The notes below the pieces were generated by a model that was not told where the DNA came from, searched no databases, and was given only the letters and a program-made list of their open reading frames with translations. Made by a program: the position numbers and the translations under genes. DNA of 64,000 bases from Oreohelix idahoensis (taxonomy: Eukaryota; Mollusca; Gastropoda; Stylommatophora; Oreohelicidae), in NCBI GenBank assembly GCA_024509875.1, contig JAMPIV010008526.1, positions 62,001 to 126,000 on the forward strand. The letters run 5' to 3'. The stretch's first letter is position 1. The number at the start of each line of letters is the position of its first letter. Positions 50,640-62,558 of the stretch are shown one piece after another.

Positions 50640-51960
50640 TGGCAGAAAATGAAAATAAAAGTCAGCATTAAAAGCAAAAAAGACAGAAAATGACTTCTCC
50701 AGAATGCACTATCAAAGTAAATGGACCAGTTTTAAAACAGATCAGTAGATTTAAAGACCTAGGCATGTCAATGACATCAGATGGAAGACTCATCTCAGAA
50801 GTGAAGAGCAGAATCATCATCATGTGACATATTCTTTCCAGAACGTTGTCTCCATTACAGCTGCTCTGAACGCATCACGATTCTGGGCAAGTCGACCTGC
50901 ATCAGCCAAAGACAAGTTCAGACTCTCTGTGATGTCCTGGGTCCACCGTCGTCTAGGTCGACCCCTTCCCCTTTTTCCAGGGACCATGCCTTCCATCACT
51001 GTTTTTTCCAGACTATTATGTCTTTTTATATGACCGAAAAATTTCAGCTTCCTTATTGCGATGGTATTTAGGAGCCAATGTTCCTGTACGTTTAGTGAGT
51101 GCAGTACTTCTCTGTTGGTCTTTTTTTCTGTCCAGGGTATTCTCAACATCCTTCTGTAGCATGTCATTTCGAATGATGTAATCTTTTTTGCAACTGTTTT
51201 ATTGAGTGTCCAAGTCTCGCAGCCGTATGTTGCTACTGGGAATATACATGCTCTGATCAGTTGTAACTTTGTTTCTTTGCTTGTGCCTTGCCATAGGTTT
51301 TTCATCTGTATTAGCTTATGTGAAGCAATTGCAAGTCTTCTTTTAATTTCTACTGCACAGTCGCCAGAGCTGTTAATGATTGATCCTAAGTATTCGAATT
51401 CATTGACACTTTCCAGTTCTTCGTTATCAATTTCAATTTCTGGTTTGGTCTTTACTTTGTCTGTTGTCAATACTTGGTCTTCTTGGTGTTTAGGTATAGA
51501 TTCTGGGCCTCGCTGTGTTTTTTGGTGGACAGAAGTAAGAAGAGCAGAATAGCCCAAGCAAAAGCAGCATTCTGTAAAAAAGAAAAGTATTTTATGCAAC
51601 AATGGGTTGACAGTGGAAGAGTGAGAGTTTTTCAGCATTACATAGAACTAATCCTGACATATGAAAGTGAGTCATGGACAATTAGTAGGAAAAGCACTAG
51701 AGGCTGCTGAGATGTGGTTTTAAAGAAGAATGTTAAAAATACCATAGACAGCTAAAGAGAGTAATGAGGATGTCCTAAAAGAGGCCAATGTGCAAAGGAA
51801 GCCTGTGATGAGGAGAAGAAGAAAGCTGGAATATATTGTAACAACAGGACAGATTGAAAGAAAATGAGATAGAGGAAGACAAAGAGAGCAGACGCTGGAC
51901 AGTTTGACATTGTGGTAGAGAAAGAAGTCAATAATAGAATTTATGAATAGTACTGGAGAA
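50640..51960 (+). mobile_element. Old RTE-like LINE fragment, split by a younger LINE
   Basis: The left part encodes a thumb-like FKDLGMSMTSDGRLISEVKS (to 50814). The right part resumes at 51551 with RIAQAKAAFCKKEKYF, then TYESESWTISRKSTRGC with stops. The 725-bp insertion between them is flanked by AAGAGCAGAAT. Confidence 0.75.
50815..51539 (-). mobile_element. RTE-like LINE (family B), 5'-truncated insertion with 11-bp target duplication
   Basis: The minus-strand ORF (51638-50820) covers the thumb (EFEYLGSIINSSGDCAVEIK), VATYGCETWTLNKTVAKKIT, FFGHIKRHNSLEK, GKRGRGRPRRRW and the C-terminus TTFWKEYVT. The tail CACATGATGATGATG is at 50815. Flanking repeats AAGAGCAGAAT lie at 50804-50814 and 51540-51550. 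The frame is intact over the element, so it is young, but it lacks the endonuclease and RT core. Confidence 0.93.
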
Positions 51961-52640
51961 GGAAGTTGGGTGTTATCCCGGACACCTCACTGTATGTGGC
52001 TGATGTAGCAAAGCCAGTGCAGTCTGCGCTTTCTAAGCAGTGTATACATGCTTTGAAGGCCAGCACGTGACAGCGTCTCGACATTTGTCACTTTGTCCTT
52101 CTACGAAATACCAAGGATGTGGCATAGGCATTGTTGATTTAAGGTATTGAGCCTTCTTTCTTGCTTAGCATAGGTTGTCCATGTCTCGCTGCCATATAGA
52201 AGCATGATGGTGATGCAGCATTATATACTGCCACCTTTTTCTTCATTATGAGTCTGGAGTTTCCCCAAATACGGATTGTAAGGTGGGCAAAGATTGCTGT
52301 AGCTTTGCCAATATGGCTGTCAATTTCTGTGTCCAGAGAAAGAGAGTGTGTCGTTGATGGTAGACCCCAGGTATGTGACCTGGTGCACCACTGCCAATTC
52401 ATAGTTATCGATAGTAATAACTGGTGCACCACTGCCAATTCATAGTTATCGATAGTAATAATAACTGGTGCACCACTGCCAATTCATAGTTATCGATAGT
52501 AATAACTGGTGCACCTCTGCCAGTTCATAGTTATCGATAGTAATAACTGGTGCAACATCCACATCCTGACCCAGCACAATTGTTTTCTCTAGACTTATTG
52601 TGAGGACAAAGTCATTGCATGCTTGAGAGAAGCTTAGGAT
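51961..52640 (-). mobile_element. RTE-like LINE fragment (thumb to C-terminal)
   Basis: The minus strand reads HSLSLDTEIDSHIGKATAIF, RIWGNSRLIMKKKVAVYNA, RHILGIS-like text and an eroded RRLHWLCYIS end, the usual RTE post-RT region. The open frame is 52438-52139. It contains a 41-bp local repeat at 52377-52555. Confidence 0.8.
52377..52555. repeat. Tandem repeat, ~42 bp x 4, inside LINE coding sequence
   Basis: Unit AACTGGTGCACCACTGCCAA, TTCATAGTTATCGATAGTAA, T. One unit has an extra AATA. It lies in the LINE region coding for its thumb start (VHQLLLSITMNWQ on the minus strand). Confidence 0.9.
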
Positions 52641-52799
52641 GCTTGGGTTAATATTTAATTTACTTTTTATTGGACAACGGTAATTTGTTTTACCAAAACC
52701 TCACGAATAGCTTAATTCCCATCGCAATAATAGCATAGAGAAAAACTTCACAGATATATAGCATTTCCTACTAAGAAGTATGAACAACAGAGAAAACCA

Positions 52800-55178
52800 A
52801 TATTAGATTATTTACACCATAGTCAACCTTGTCATTGTGTATGGGCAAAATGAAGATGAGCGAGCAGAGGTCAAGGAGGAATTCTTCTAGCTGCTTCAAA
52901 CGACAGTGGACGACTGCCTAGATGAAATTATCATGTTCGGAGATTTCAGTGCCAGAGTTGGACATGACCATGCTAGATGGGGTGGAGTTATCGGAAGATA
53001 TGGAGAAGATACTCTTAATGACAATGCAAAGCGACTCCTTAGATCTGCACTGAGCAGAATCTGATCATTACAAACATAAAGTTCCCCCATAAGCGCATAC
53101 ATGTATACACTAGGTGTGAACCAACAAAGAATGAGAAGTCAATGATTGACTATGTCATAGTTAGGAAGAACTCAATCAAGTATTTCCGGGATGCTAGAGT
53201 GTGGAGGGGGCCAGAGATTGGAAGTCACCACTATTTGTTAACAATTAAAAGAACAACTGAAGGAGTTACTCGGCCTAAGAACTGCCTAACATCATGCAAG
53301 AAGCTAAGTAAGCGGAACAGGGGAAACGAGCTGAGAGCCAGAAGTGAAGACCAGATACCAGGGGCTTATTGCTACAGCAGTGAGAAACACAACAACCTGA
53401 GGACCTGGAAACACTCTGGCTGACATTCAAGGACATCATAAAGACTGCTGCAGCAGTAGCATGTGGTGAAGTTCAACTTGGGAACAAGAGAAAGAGGATA
53501 CCTTGGTGGACAGATGAAGTTAAAGAGAGAAGAAAAAGGCATGGAAACAATACTTAGGAGCTAAAAACACAGCAGGAAAAACAGAAATACAGAGAATATA
53601 TGATACTCAGAACAGAAGCAAAGAACAAGGTGCTAGCAGCAAAACAGAAGTCCTGGGAAGAATTTGTAGAAAAGCTAGAAAGCGATGCGCAAGAAAACCA
53701 GAAATTGTTCTACAAGACCCTAAAGAATTTGAGGAAGGAAAAACAGTGCCCTCTTAAATTTATAAAGGATAAGCAAGGCAAATTGCTTACTGCCCCAAAA
53801 GAAGTAATGGAAAGAATATTTTTCAGAGCTTCTGGATGGTGAGCAAAGTCAAGCATCAGAAATGATAACCACTGACACAGAAGAGGAAACCAATGGTGAT
53901 GAAGATGACATAAAGATGGAAGAACTGAAGGCAGCACTGGAGAAAATCAAGATGGGCAAAGCAGCAGGACATGATGGCATAACTCCAGAAATGGTTAAGT
54001 ACATGGGAGCAGCAGGTGACCTATTACTCCTAAGGATCCTACAGGCAGCTTGGTGCAACAAGACAATACCAAAGGATTGGGAGATTGCCATAATAATACT
54101 GATCTTCAAAAAGGGTGACAACCGACAATGTGGAAACCACAGAGGCATATCCTTTCTCAGTGTTCCTGGTAAAATCTACTCTAGAATACTGGAGCAGAGA
54201 CTCAAACGCCTAGCTGAGCCACAAATGGATGCGGTCCAGTGTGGCTTCCGAGCAAATTGAAGTACTCAAAACCTAATCTTTGAGTGAAAAGGCTCTTGAG
54301 TATAAGAGTGAGATCCATCTTTGCTTCTTAGATCTGGAAAAGGCATTTGACAAGGTACCCTGGAACAAACTCTGGGACTGTTTGGCAAGAAAGAACATTC
54401 CAACACCTCTGATTCATGCTATACAGAGCTTCTACAAGTCTTGCAGAAATTATGTGAGGACGGCAAACCATAAGTCAGAATTCAGGACCACCACTGGTGT
54501 AAGACAAAGTGGTATCCTGTCGCCTTATCTTTTCATACTCCTCATGGACGATGTCATCAAGGCATGTAAGGAGAGGACAAGAAAGTATTCAGTGGGGTAC
54601 TGGAAGATGAGACAGGTCTGTATTTCAGAGCTGGCATTTGCTGATGATGTTGCCCTGATTGCTAAATCAGAGGCACATCTTCAATCCAACCAGCAAGTCT
54701 GGAAGGAAGAGCTGGAGAAAAGAGGGATGATCATAAGCAGCTCGAAAACAAAAACCATGGTGATATCACGAGAGGAAAGAAATCAGATTAAGCTGGGAGA
54801 ACAGGTCCTGGAGCAGGTCGACCACTTTAAATACCTTGGAGCTGTCATAGACCGGAAGGGAGGCATCAAAGAAGAGTTGGCTACCCGAAGAGCAGCAGCT
54901 GGGAGACTTTTTCAAGCCATAAATCGAGGATTCCTCAGCAAATGAGAAGTTGGTAAGAAGACGAAGATGGCTGTATACCGCTCTACCTATGTCCCAGTCT
55001 TGACATATGGATGCGAGTCATGGGCAATGACTACAACCCACAAAAGCCAGATCCAAACCTCAGAAATGAGGTATCTGAGGAAGGTGGTTGAAGTAACAAG
55101 AAGAGACATGGTCCGCAACCAGACGATACGTCAAGGTCCAAAAACCCAACCCCTGCAGACCCAAGTAGAACAGTAAAT
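52800..55178 (+). mobile_element. RTE-like LINE, decayed but with RT core
   Basis: Endonuclease remnants: LVIVYGQNEDERAEVKEEF, IIMFGDFSARVGHDHARWG and MIDYVIVRKN (52830-53170). RT: KMGKAAGHDGITPEMVKYMG, then ILIFKKGD (54100), LDLEKAFDKVPW (54330), TGVRQSGILSPYLF and FADD at about 54640. Thumb FKYLGAVIDRKGGIKEE and TYGCESWAMTTTHKSQIQTS follow. Frameshifts and stops near 53050, 53420, 53840 and 54260 kill it. The usual 3' C-terminal domain is missing; the next element begins at 55227. No RNase H, consistent with RTE. Confidence 0.88.
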
Positions 55179-55226
55179 AAATATTAGACAAACATAAAGG
55201 TATGTTTTCAGGCACTCGTAAGAAAT

Positions 55227-58200
55227 AAAGAAGTCTTCTTCTTCTTCTTCTCGTTCGCTGTTGTTTAGAAATGTCTACACAAGAAGTCCGGTTTTCTGGA
55301 TGTATGTTGCTGTGGTTGAAAGTTCTTCAAGACTCCCAAACAGCTTTGTGTGGATGTGCGTCTCTGTGGGCCAATGTTCAGTTCGCAATTGACTAAGCAT
55401 GTGGCAGTCTTGCAGGATGTGTTCGGCTGTCTGTGCTGCCTGTCCACACGTACATAGGGGTGATGGGACCAATCTCAGTCTGTATAAGTGACTGTTCAGT
55501 CTGTTGTGTCCTGTTCTCATACGGAACAGGATCACCTGTTTTGCTCGATCAAGATATTGATAGTTGTCTCTTTGTTGATCAATTTTCCTGATGGCCTTGA
55601 TAAGGGTCTTCTTTTCCTGGAATGTGATTGTTTGTTCTTTTTGTTCCTGTGTTGCTCCCTCTTTTGCTAACATATCTGCTCTCTCATTTCCTGGTATGCC
55701 ACAGTGTGATGGTATCCACTGTAGCACTACCCTTCTTTTGATATTTACTTCGCATAGGACTTTGTTTAATTCTGGCAGTTTATCACTGTTGAGGGCTTGC
55801 AGAACTGACATTGCATCGGTAAGGAATACAACCTGCTGACATTGGCTTATTGTGTTATTTATTATTCCTGCAGCAATGCTTATGGCCTGTACTTCAGCAG
55901 CATAGTTTGAACAGAATATTCCAGTAGGTGAACAGGTGGATTCATTTTCTTTGTCTGGATAGACCACATAAACTCCTGCGCCTCCGTTCTTCACTGCTCT
56001 GGTTGCAGATCCATCAGTATATACTTGGATCCATGCTTCTCTGGGGTATAGTTCTTCAATCATGTCACATGCTGCTATTTTCCTTTGGAGAGTATTTAGC
56101 TCTCCCATGGGGCAGGTGGTAGTTATGGAGGTCTTAATACTGAAATTTTGATGTTGTTCCCATGGGGTTGGGAGGAGTGTGGGAGTTATTTCCTTAGTGA
56201 TGTCTGGTAGTTCATCCTTGTATGTTCTAATTAGTTTTTTGGACCGATGCACAAAACTGCTTCTCTTCAACCTCCCACTGGCTAAATCTCCAAATCTAGT
56301 TTTCATTGGATGTGCGGGCATGTTCTTGTACTTTTCTGCTTGGATCAGGGTCTTAGTGTCTCGTCTGTATAATAAAGGTGGAATGCCTGTGATTTTTTCC
56401 ATTTCATTTATTGGTGTGGTCTTCATGGCACCCGTGATCAACCTAAGCGCTTGATTTTGTACTTTATCTAAGGCTTGTAGGTGTGATTTGGCTGCTGTAG
56501 ACCATGCTGCTGATCCGTACTCTAATATAGGTCTTATTGCACCTGTATACACTTTCTTTAGTGTTGTTTCGTTAGCTCCCCAACTTGATCCAGCTATTTT
56601 CCTCAGTATGGAAAGTTTTCTTCTCGCTTTAGCCTCTGTTCTCTCGATGTGGTGCCTCCATGTCATTCTCTTATCTAATGTAATGCCCAAGTACACCGGT
56701 TCCTCATCTGTTTGGACATGTATATTTCCAAGTCGTATCTCTCCTGCTTTGTCTTTGTTGGAGAGCGTGAAAAGTGTTGTTGATGATTTTTCAGCGTTGA
56801 TCTGCACCATCCATTTCTCTGCCCATGCTGCTATGTTGTCTGCTGCCCTTTGTATTCGCTTATTAGCGATAGTTAGATGTTCTTCTACACATCACACCAC
56901 CAAGTCGTCAGCGTATAGGGCAGCTCTCACACCTTGTGGCAGATCGTGGATGAGGTCATTGATGAATACAAGGAACAGGGTGGGAGACAATACTGAGCCT
57001 TGAGGAACTCCATGTTTTAGGAGGATTTTCTTGCTGTTGTGACCTTCCATAGTGACTCTTGCTTTCCGATTGTGTAGGAACGACTGGATCCATTTTCTCA
57101 TATTACCCTTGATTCCGTTCCTTTGCAGTTTTACTATTAACCCGTCTTTCCATACTTTGTCAAAAGCTTTTTGGAGATCTATCCATAGGGTAAAGACTTT
57201 TCTCTTTTCTTGGAAGGCATCTTCAACGATCTGTGACAGGTATGTGATTTGGTCTTCTGTGCTGCTGCACTCTCTAAACCCTGCTTGTTCTGGCACTAAA
57301 ATTTTCTCGGATTCCAAGTACCATTTCAATCTTCTGTTGATCATCCTCTCCATTGTCTTACATACACAGCTTGTTAGGCTTATTGGTCTGTAGCTGGTGG
57401 CCTTCCTGTTGTCTTTTCCTTTCTTTATGATGGGACACATGAGCGCCTCTCTCCATAAATGTCTCGTTGTCTGCGTAAATTGACGGAGATGTTACTTTCA
57501 TTTCTGTAGGATTCCGCAAATATGTCTGCTGCTTGTTTGCCGGTATATAGTTTCCCTGCATCGTCTAGTGTAATGGTTTGTCGTTGAGAATTGTTATCGT
57601 CATTCAATTGTTTAGTGAGTTTCCACAACTTTCTCCCTTCCTTTTCAAGGTTTAGTTTATATGTTTTTTTTCCCTCCAGCTTCTCCTCTGGGCTTCTAGC
57701 TTTCCTTTAATGAATTTTGCTTTTGCCTTTTGTAGCATGATATGGTTCTGTTGGGATGGTTGTACCTCTGCAGTGTGCCTTGCTTCATTCATATCTTCAT
57801 GTAGGTTTTGTAGTGTGTTGGACCAATATGGTACATAGTTCTTCCTCGCTCCTCTCGGTATTGTCTCCTTTGCTGCCTTGAGTACTCCATTATTAAAATC
57901 CCAGATGACTCTGTTAATGTCTCTGTCTAGTACCTTAATATCTTTTGTAAGCAGATTTGCTCTGTGTTGATAAATGGACCAATTTGCTTTTTTATAATTC
58001 CATCTTGGCTGACTTGGACTTGTATTAATTGTTCTATTAATTTTGATGAATACAGGACGATGATCACTTCCACCGAGTTGTTCTCCTATTTCCCTTTCCA
58101 CTATCCCAGCCAAATCAGGTGTGCAGAATGCCAGGTCTGGAGTAGAGGTGCTATGCCATCTTCTGGAGTAAAAGGTTGGAGGATCATTAGGGTTGTTTAG

Positions 58201-59200
58201 AAGGGTTAGGTTATTGTCGTCTTGCCAGTTTTCTATCTCTTTGCCCCTTCTATCTAGCTGGTTGTATCCCCAGCTTTGGGAATGGCTGTTGAAGTCTCCC
58301 ACCGCTATGAAGTTGCCAATGGGGACATCTATGCTAGTCATGTTCAGTGGTATGTCATTGGGGCAGTAGAAGTTTAGGAGATCCAGTTCCAGAGTGTTAT
58401 GTTTTAGATGGATTACTTGGTATTCTGCACCTTCTTTATGTGTCTTGGATTCTATAGCGTTGAGGTTATTCCTTATCAGTGTTAGTATGCCACCCTTCTT
58501 CCGATCTTTTCTGTCAACTCTGAAGCATTGATAGCCCCGTATCTTAAAATGTTTTCCTTCCTGTAGGTGGGTTTCTTGTATGCAGCATATGCTAATTTCT
58601 TTCCGAAATAGGGTATTCTCTAGTTCAGTCTTTTTTGTTGTTGACTCCCTCTGCATTCCAATGCATGACATTCAGAGGGGCCGTCGTCTTATCTGGTTGG
58701 CCAGTTACTTTCTCCTTCCGCCTCCTGGCTCCATTTGGCGGACTAAGGAGACCTCCAGTAGCTGAGGGTGGATTCTGTCGAGGCTCAGAATCCGGCACTG
58801 CTCCTGCCTGAGGGACTTCACAGGGCGAGCACCATAACGATAATTTTTTGACATCTGTTGTGTAGACATATTAAACCAAAGCGGGTTGCATGGTACCATG
58901 GTTGCTGGTGCGCCTCCTGGCCTGGTACATCTGACTTCAGCACCTGTTTCTTAAGGCAGAGTGTGCTCATGCCTCCCCCTCTGGCTGGGGGATTTGATTT
59001 TGCCTTTACCTCGTTTGCTGTCCCATCTTGCCTCCCGCTGGGGTTGATACCCAACCTTCGGCAAGATTACTGGGTATAACGGGGTCCACCACGAGTAGGT
59101 GAGGTAGACTTGGGCAGGAGAGGCTAAGAGACATGTTGAGTCTTGTATTGGGCATCACTGCCCCATTTGGACCCCTATAAAGAGTAGAACAAGACAGCAG
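55227..59200 (-). mobile_element. Ingi/I-like LINE, nearly full length, frameshifted
   Basis: Same architecture as 30756-35634. On the minus strand: leader (59200-58700); endonuclease with ICCIQETHLQ, VGDFNSHSQSWGYN and GGSDHRPVF (58671-57652); RT with YRPISLTSCVCKTMERM, FDKVWKDGL, GVPQGSVLSPTLF and YADD (57440-56892). A 511-codon ORF (56810-55275) then carries the thumb (PVYLGITLDKRMTWRHHIER), RNase H (VYTDGSATRAVKNGGAGVY, SNYAAEVQAISIA, FLTDAMSVLQAL, QWIPSHCGIPGNERADMLA) and a CTCGQ...H...C knuckle. The tail (GAA)n is at 55227-55250. All RNase H acidic residues are present. Frame breaks at about 57640, 57430 and 56890-56810 prevent one continuous product. Confidence 0.93.
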
Positions 59201-59640
59201 AAAAACCACGCTTGCTGCATTGGTTTATGATTTATACTATTTTTATCCGTACGAGAACACCGCCTCATATACAACCAATTACACTAAAAACATGGCCAAT
59301 TCACATCCCCAAAAAAAAAATGCTTCACATTACCCCAAAGTAACATTTTGCGAACGCACAACACCTCGAACAGCCTTAAAATGGACGCAAGCACTTCTAT
59401 TAGTTCCCCTAATTATACATGTATATGTCTTTTTAGAACGGGTGATCAAAGATTCCTTATTCTGTAGTCTTCGTATTGAAAAAAGGGGGGGTTTACTTTT
59501 TGGTTCAAGTTTGTAAAGTTGTCCAAATACTTCCGATCTGTTCCTGTAAATTTCAGTCTTTGAATTTAAAATGCGGGTTTGTGTGTTAAGTGTTAAAGTT
59601 GCCCAATATCTTCTGATTATGTCACCTTATCGATTTTGGA
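59201..59640. other. No feature recognised
   Basis: AT-rich. A 98-codon plus-strand ORF (59220-59516) has no recognisable motif. Confidence 0.4.
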
Positions 59641-60360
59641 AGCCTTAGTCCGATCCTTATTCTTGGCTGTCGTTAATGCTGGCTTGACGTGGCGATGTCA
59701 GTGGGATTTGTGTCTCCATTTAGGTGCTCATGTTTCCCATTCTAAGTTCAAATCCCAAGGGTATGCACTGCTGACGAATTTCCCAATGAAAACCGTTTAT
59801 GTATTGCCCTCAGTTTTCAATTCAAACCAATGCACCTAATTGGGTGTAAGATGCTGGTCTGTCAGGGGGCTCTTTCTTTCATAATCTCCTGCATGACCAG
59901 GACTGTAGATCAATATCAGTTCTTGAAGATTCGATGCTACTATGGAGGTTTTCCATTCATGTCGGAGCCATCTATTTTGGACCTTTCGAAGCATGGATTG
60001 TGAGTCTTAAAAAATAACTGCCTTTGTTAATTAAGTCCCAGACAGCCATCTTAAGGCAGCAGTAGCTGCCTCTACCTCAAATCTATGAACTGGATTTGTT
60101 GTCCATGCTAACCCCGCTATGTTCCCCGACGTTTCTGTAACCCTTACTCAGCAGAGATGGCCTCGGTGGACCCTATTATTCATTACCACGGATGTGTTTT
60201 CGTGTACGCCAATGGCATCATCACAGACAGCATTGGCTTCATTTGAATCGATCGTGAGCGATTTCCAGCTTAGCGCGTCCCAAGGCCCAAGTCTCTCTCC
60301 CAGGTTGGCTAGACTGCACTTACGTGATACCGTATTAGGCTGACCGATGACTTAATCCGG
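59640..60360 (-). mobile_element. Decayed RNase H region of a different LINE
   Basis: The minus strand reads AWTTNPVHRFEVEAATAALR (metal-binding Glu context) at about 60090-60030, then LQELILIYSPGHAGDYERK at about 59920-59860, the His-containing C-terminal RNase H motif. Stops and shifts are frequent. It is not close to the other RNase H domains of the window. Confidence 0.55.
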
Positions 60361-61097
60361 TATTGTTCATCCAGCCTCATCTGAAACTTAAACCAATCTG
60401 GGGAGTGGTCCCGAGCAAATATAATTTCAACTAAATTGGCCAAATCACCTGTGAGAAAATGAAAAAGTCGCTGATACTGCCTGCGCTAAGCATAACACCC
60501 TTATAATTCTTGCTCCTTTGATGTCGGCGATGTTCGGGATGCAGGGAACGAAAAGTTACATGAACAAACCCGTTTTGTGACATCACCACTTTCATGTCTA
60601 TCTCGAGTTCTCTTCTCTGTGTGGTCTTCCTCTACCTCTCTTAACCTTGGGGATTCCAGAACAGGATGTGTCTGGTAATGCTATAAATAGATTTTCGCAA
60701 TGTACGACCTATCCATCTCTAGCATCCTCTTCTCATCTCTTATTCCACTGTCGCTTGTCTGGTTCTTGTCATCAGTTCTACAGTAGAGATTTTGTCTACC
60801 TGTGTCATCTCTAGAGATTTCGTGTCAGAACAAGGACTTCATTGTAGAATTTTGTCATACACTTCCTCAGTAGAGTGTGTCACTACCACTATCATCCAGT
60901 AGAGATTTTGTCATTCCACTGGCACGTGTCTGATTTTTGTCATCAGTTCCACATTATTGATCTTGTTTATCATACCACTTCAATCCTAATCTACGCAAGC
61001 ACCCATTTATGAAAGTCTGCAACTTTTTTGTTGTTGTTATTTTTGTTTTTCTTCGTGCTTTACAACCATACAATATAAGTGACTTGACATTTGAATT

Positions 61098-61387
61098 TCT
61101 TCTTCTTCTTCCTCGTTCGTCCGGAAAAGGACGTTGGTTGCGTTGTGACTGTTAACAGCTGCGATATCTGCGCCTTTCGGCAGGCACATCCGACTTCAGC
61201 ACGGCATTTGTTGGGACCCGGTTTGCCTTCCCTCTTCGATCCATACTCTCTCAGCCAGACTGCAGTGATGCAGCCTGTTTCCAGGACCACCACGTGGAGG
61301 TGGAGTAGGGTCTTGGTCAGCTCTGGTTCGCTGACACTGACGCAAGCAGTCAAGCTATGGGTCGCTGACTGAATTCTCCATTGCTGC
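61098..61387 (-). mobile_element. Complete 290-bp non-autonomous LINE derivative with 11-bp target duplication
   Basis: Flanked by ACATTTGAATT at 61087-61097 and 61388-61398. The minus strand ends CGAACGAGGAAGAAGAAG. Removing it rejoins the family-C LINE (IFNSNVKS across the junction), which proves its extent. Inside, GTGCTGAAGTCGGATGTGCC resembles GTGCTGAAGTCAGATGTACC in the leader of the 55-59 kb LINE (about 58947 down to 58928). Confidence 0.88.
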
Positions 61388-61837
61388 ACATTTGAATTGA
61401 AGATTCTGATTTTTGTTTTGAACTTAATTTACTTTGACCTCCATACATTTCCCAACTTAACGAAAGCTTCTCTAGCCTTTTGTATTTTATTTTGATATCC
61501 TTTTCTGTCTCTCCAACAGAATCTATATTGCTGCCAATGTATATTGTATGATTTAACATCTTGTAGTGGCGTTTCTTCATGTCCAGCATCTATTCTCATT
61601 ATCATTGTTATATCATTGTATATTTTCAGACCTACTAGCTGAGACTTCTCATCAAGCACTTTCATTGTGTCTTTCATCTGATTACGGTTGTGTGAACATG
61701 ACAGCAAGATCGTCGGCAAAATCTAGATTGTCACCTGCTTAGTCAGAGTTCACTGGATTCTATTTCTGTTGGGTGAAATCGATGTTTACATAACCCAATC
61801 TATAGATAGTCAGAAAAAAATGGAGACAAGAGACATC

Positions 61838-62558
61838 TTGTTGCGTTATTTATCTATTGTTATTTGTAGTTGGGAGAACTGATGAAATATGTGCGAATGA
61901 GCAATCGTGCTATGTTGTCGAATGGTTTGGGTGATCAAGAAGATGATTAATATTCATTAGCTCCAAACGCCTGGTTTGGGTCCACAATTATAACATATTT
62001 ATTTGTTTCAAACAGTTCCACAATTCAGTATACATGGCATCTTATTAATACATGCATAACAATGCGTCTCCTACTGTCCTTTACGTATCGTCACATACTC
62101 TGGCCTATATACTGAAGATGTCGGCATCCGAACCATCCAAGTAGCGATAACCAAAAGTATGGAGATTAAAATTATGTTTGATAGCTCCCGAAAAAACGGA
62201 GACTCCTCTGATAAATTATTCTTGAACTAGTATACTTGCATTCAACATCAATGAATTACTTGTGGCGACCTTCGTATACCAAAGCCACGTAGGAGAATAT
62301 CATAAACTTCAATTCGCATGGGAGCGAAATATATCACGTCTTGCTTTGATGGAATCATATAGCGAAAGGTCAAGATCGACAGTTTGAATCAATTAGCGCG
62401 GCACATCATTACGTCATCATTACCTAGAGACGTCAACCTATTATCGCGTTCATTTATAATTAAGAAGAGTGCAAAACAGATCATGCTGACTCCAGATAGA
62501 AATGTTACCGCGTATATTAAACTGCTAACAGAGCTAAGTGAGGCCAACATGTAAAAAT
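61838..62558. mobile_element. ~720-bp insertion in LINE RT, class unresolved
   Basis: Interrupts the RT between LLFVLGKI and the FADD region. ACATC occurs at both edges (61833-61837, 62559-62563). Near the edges TGTTG (61839) and CAACA (62545) form an inverted pair, reminiscent of an LTR, but that pair and the direct repeat do not line up exactly. Part of the interval could also be deleted RT. No ORF of note. Confidence 0.4.
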
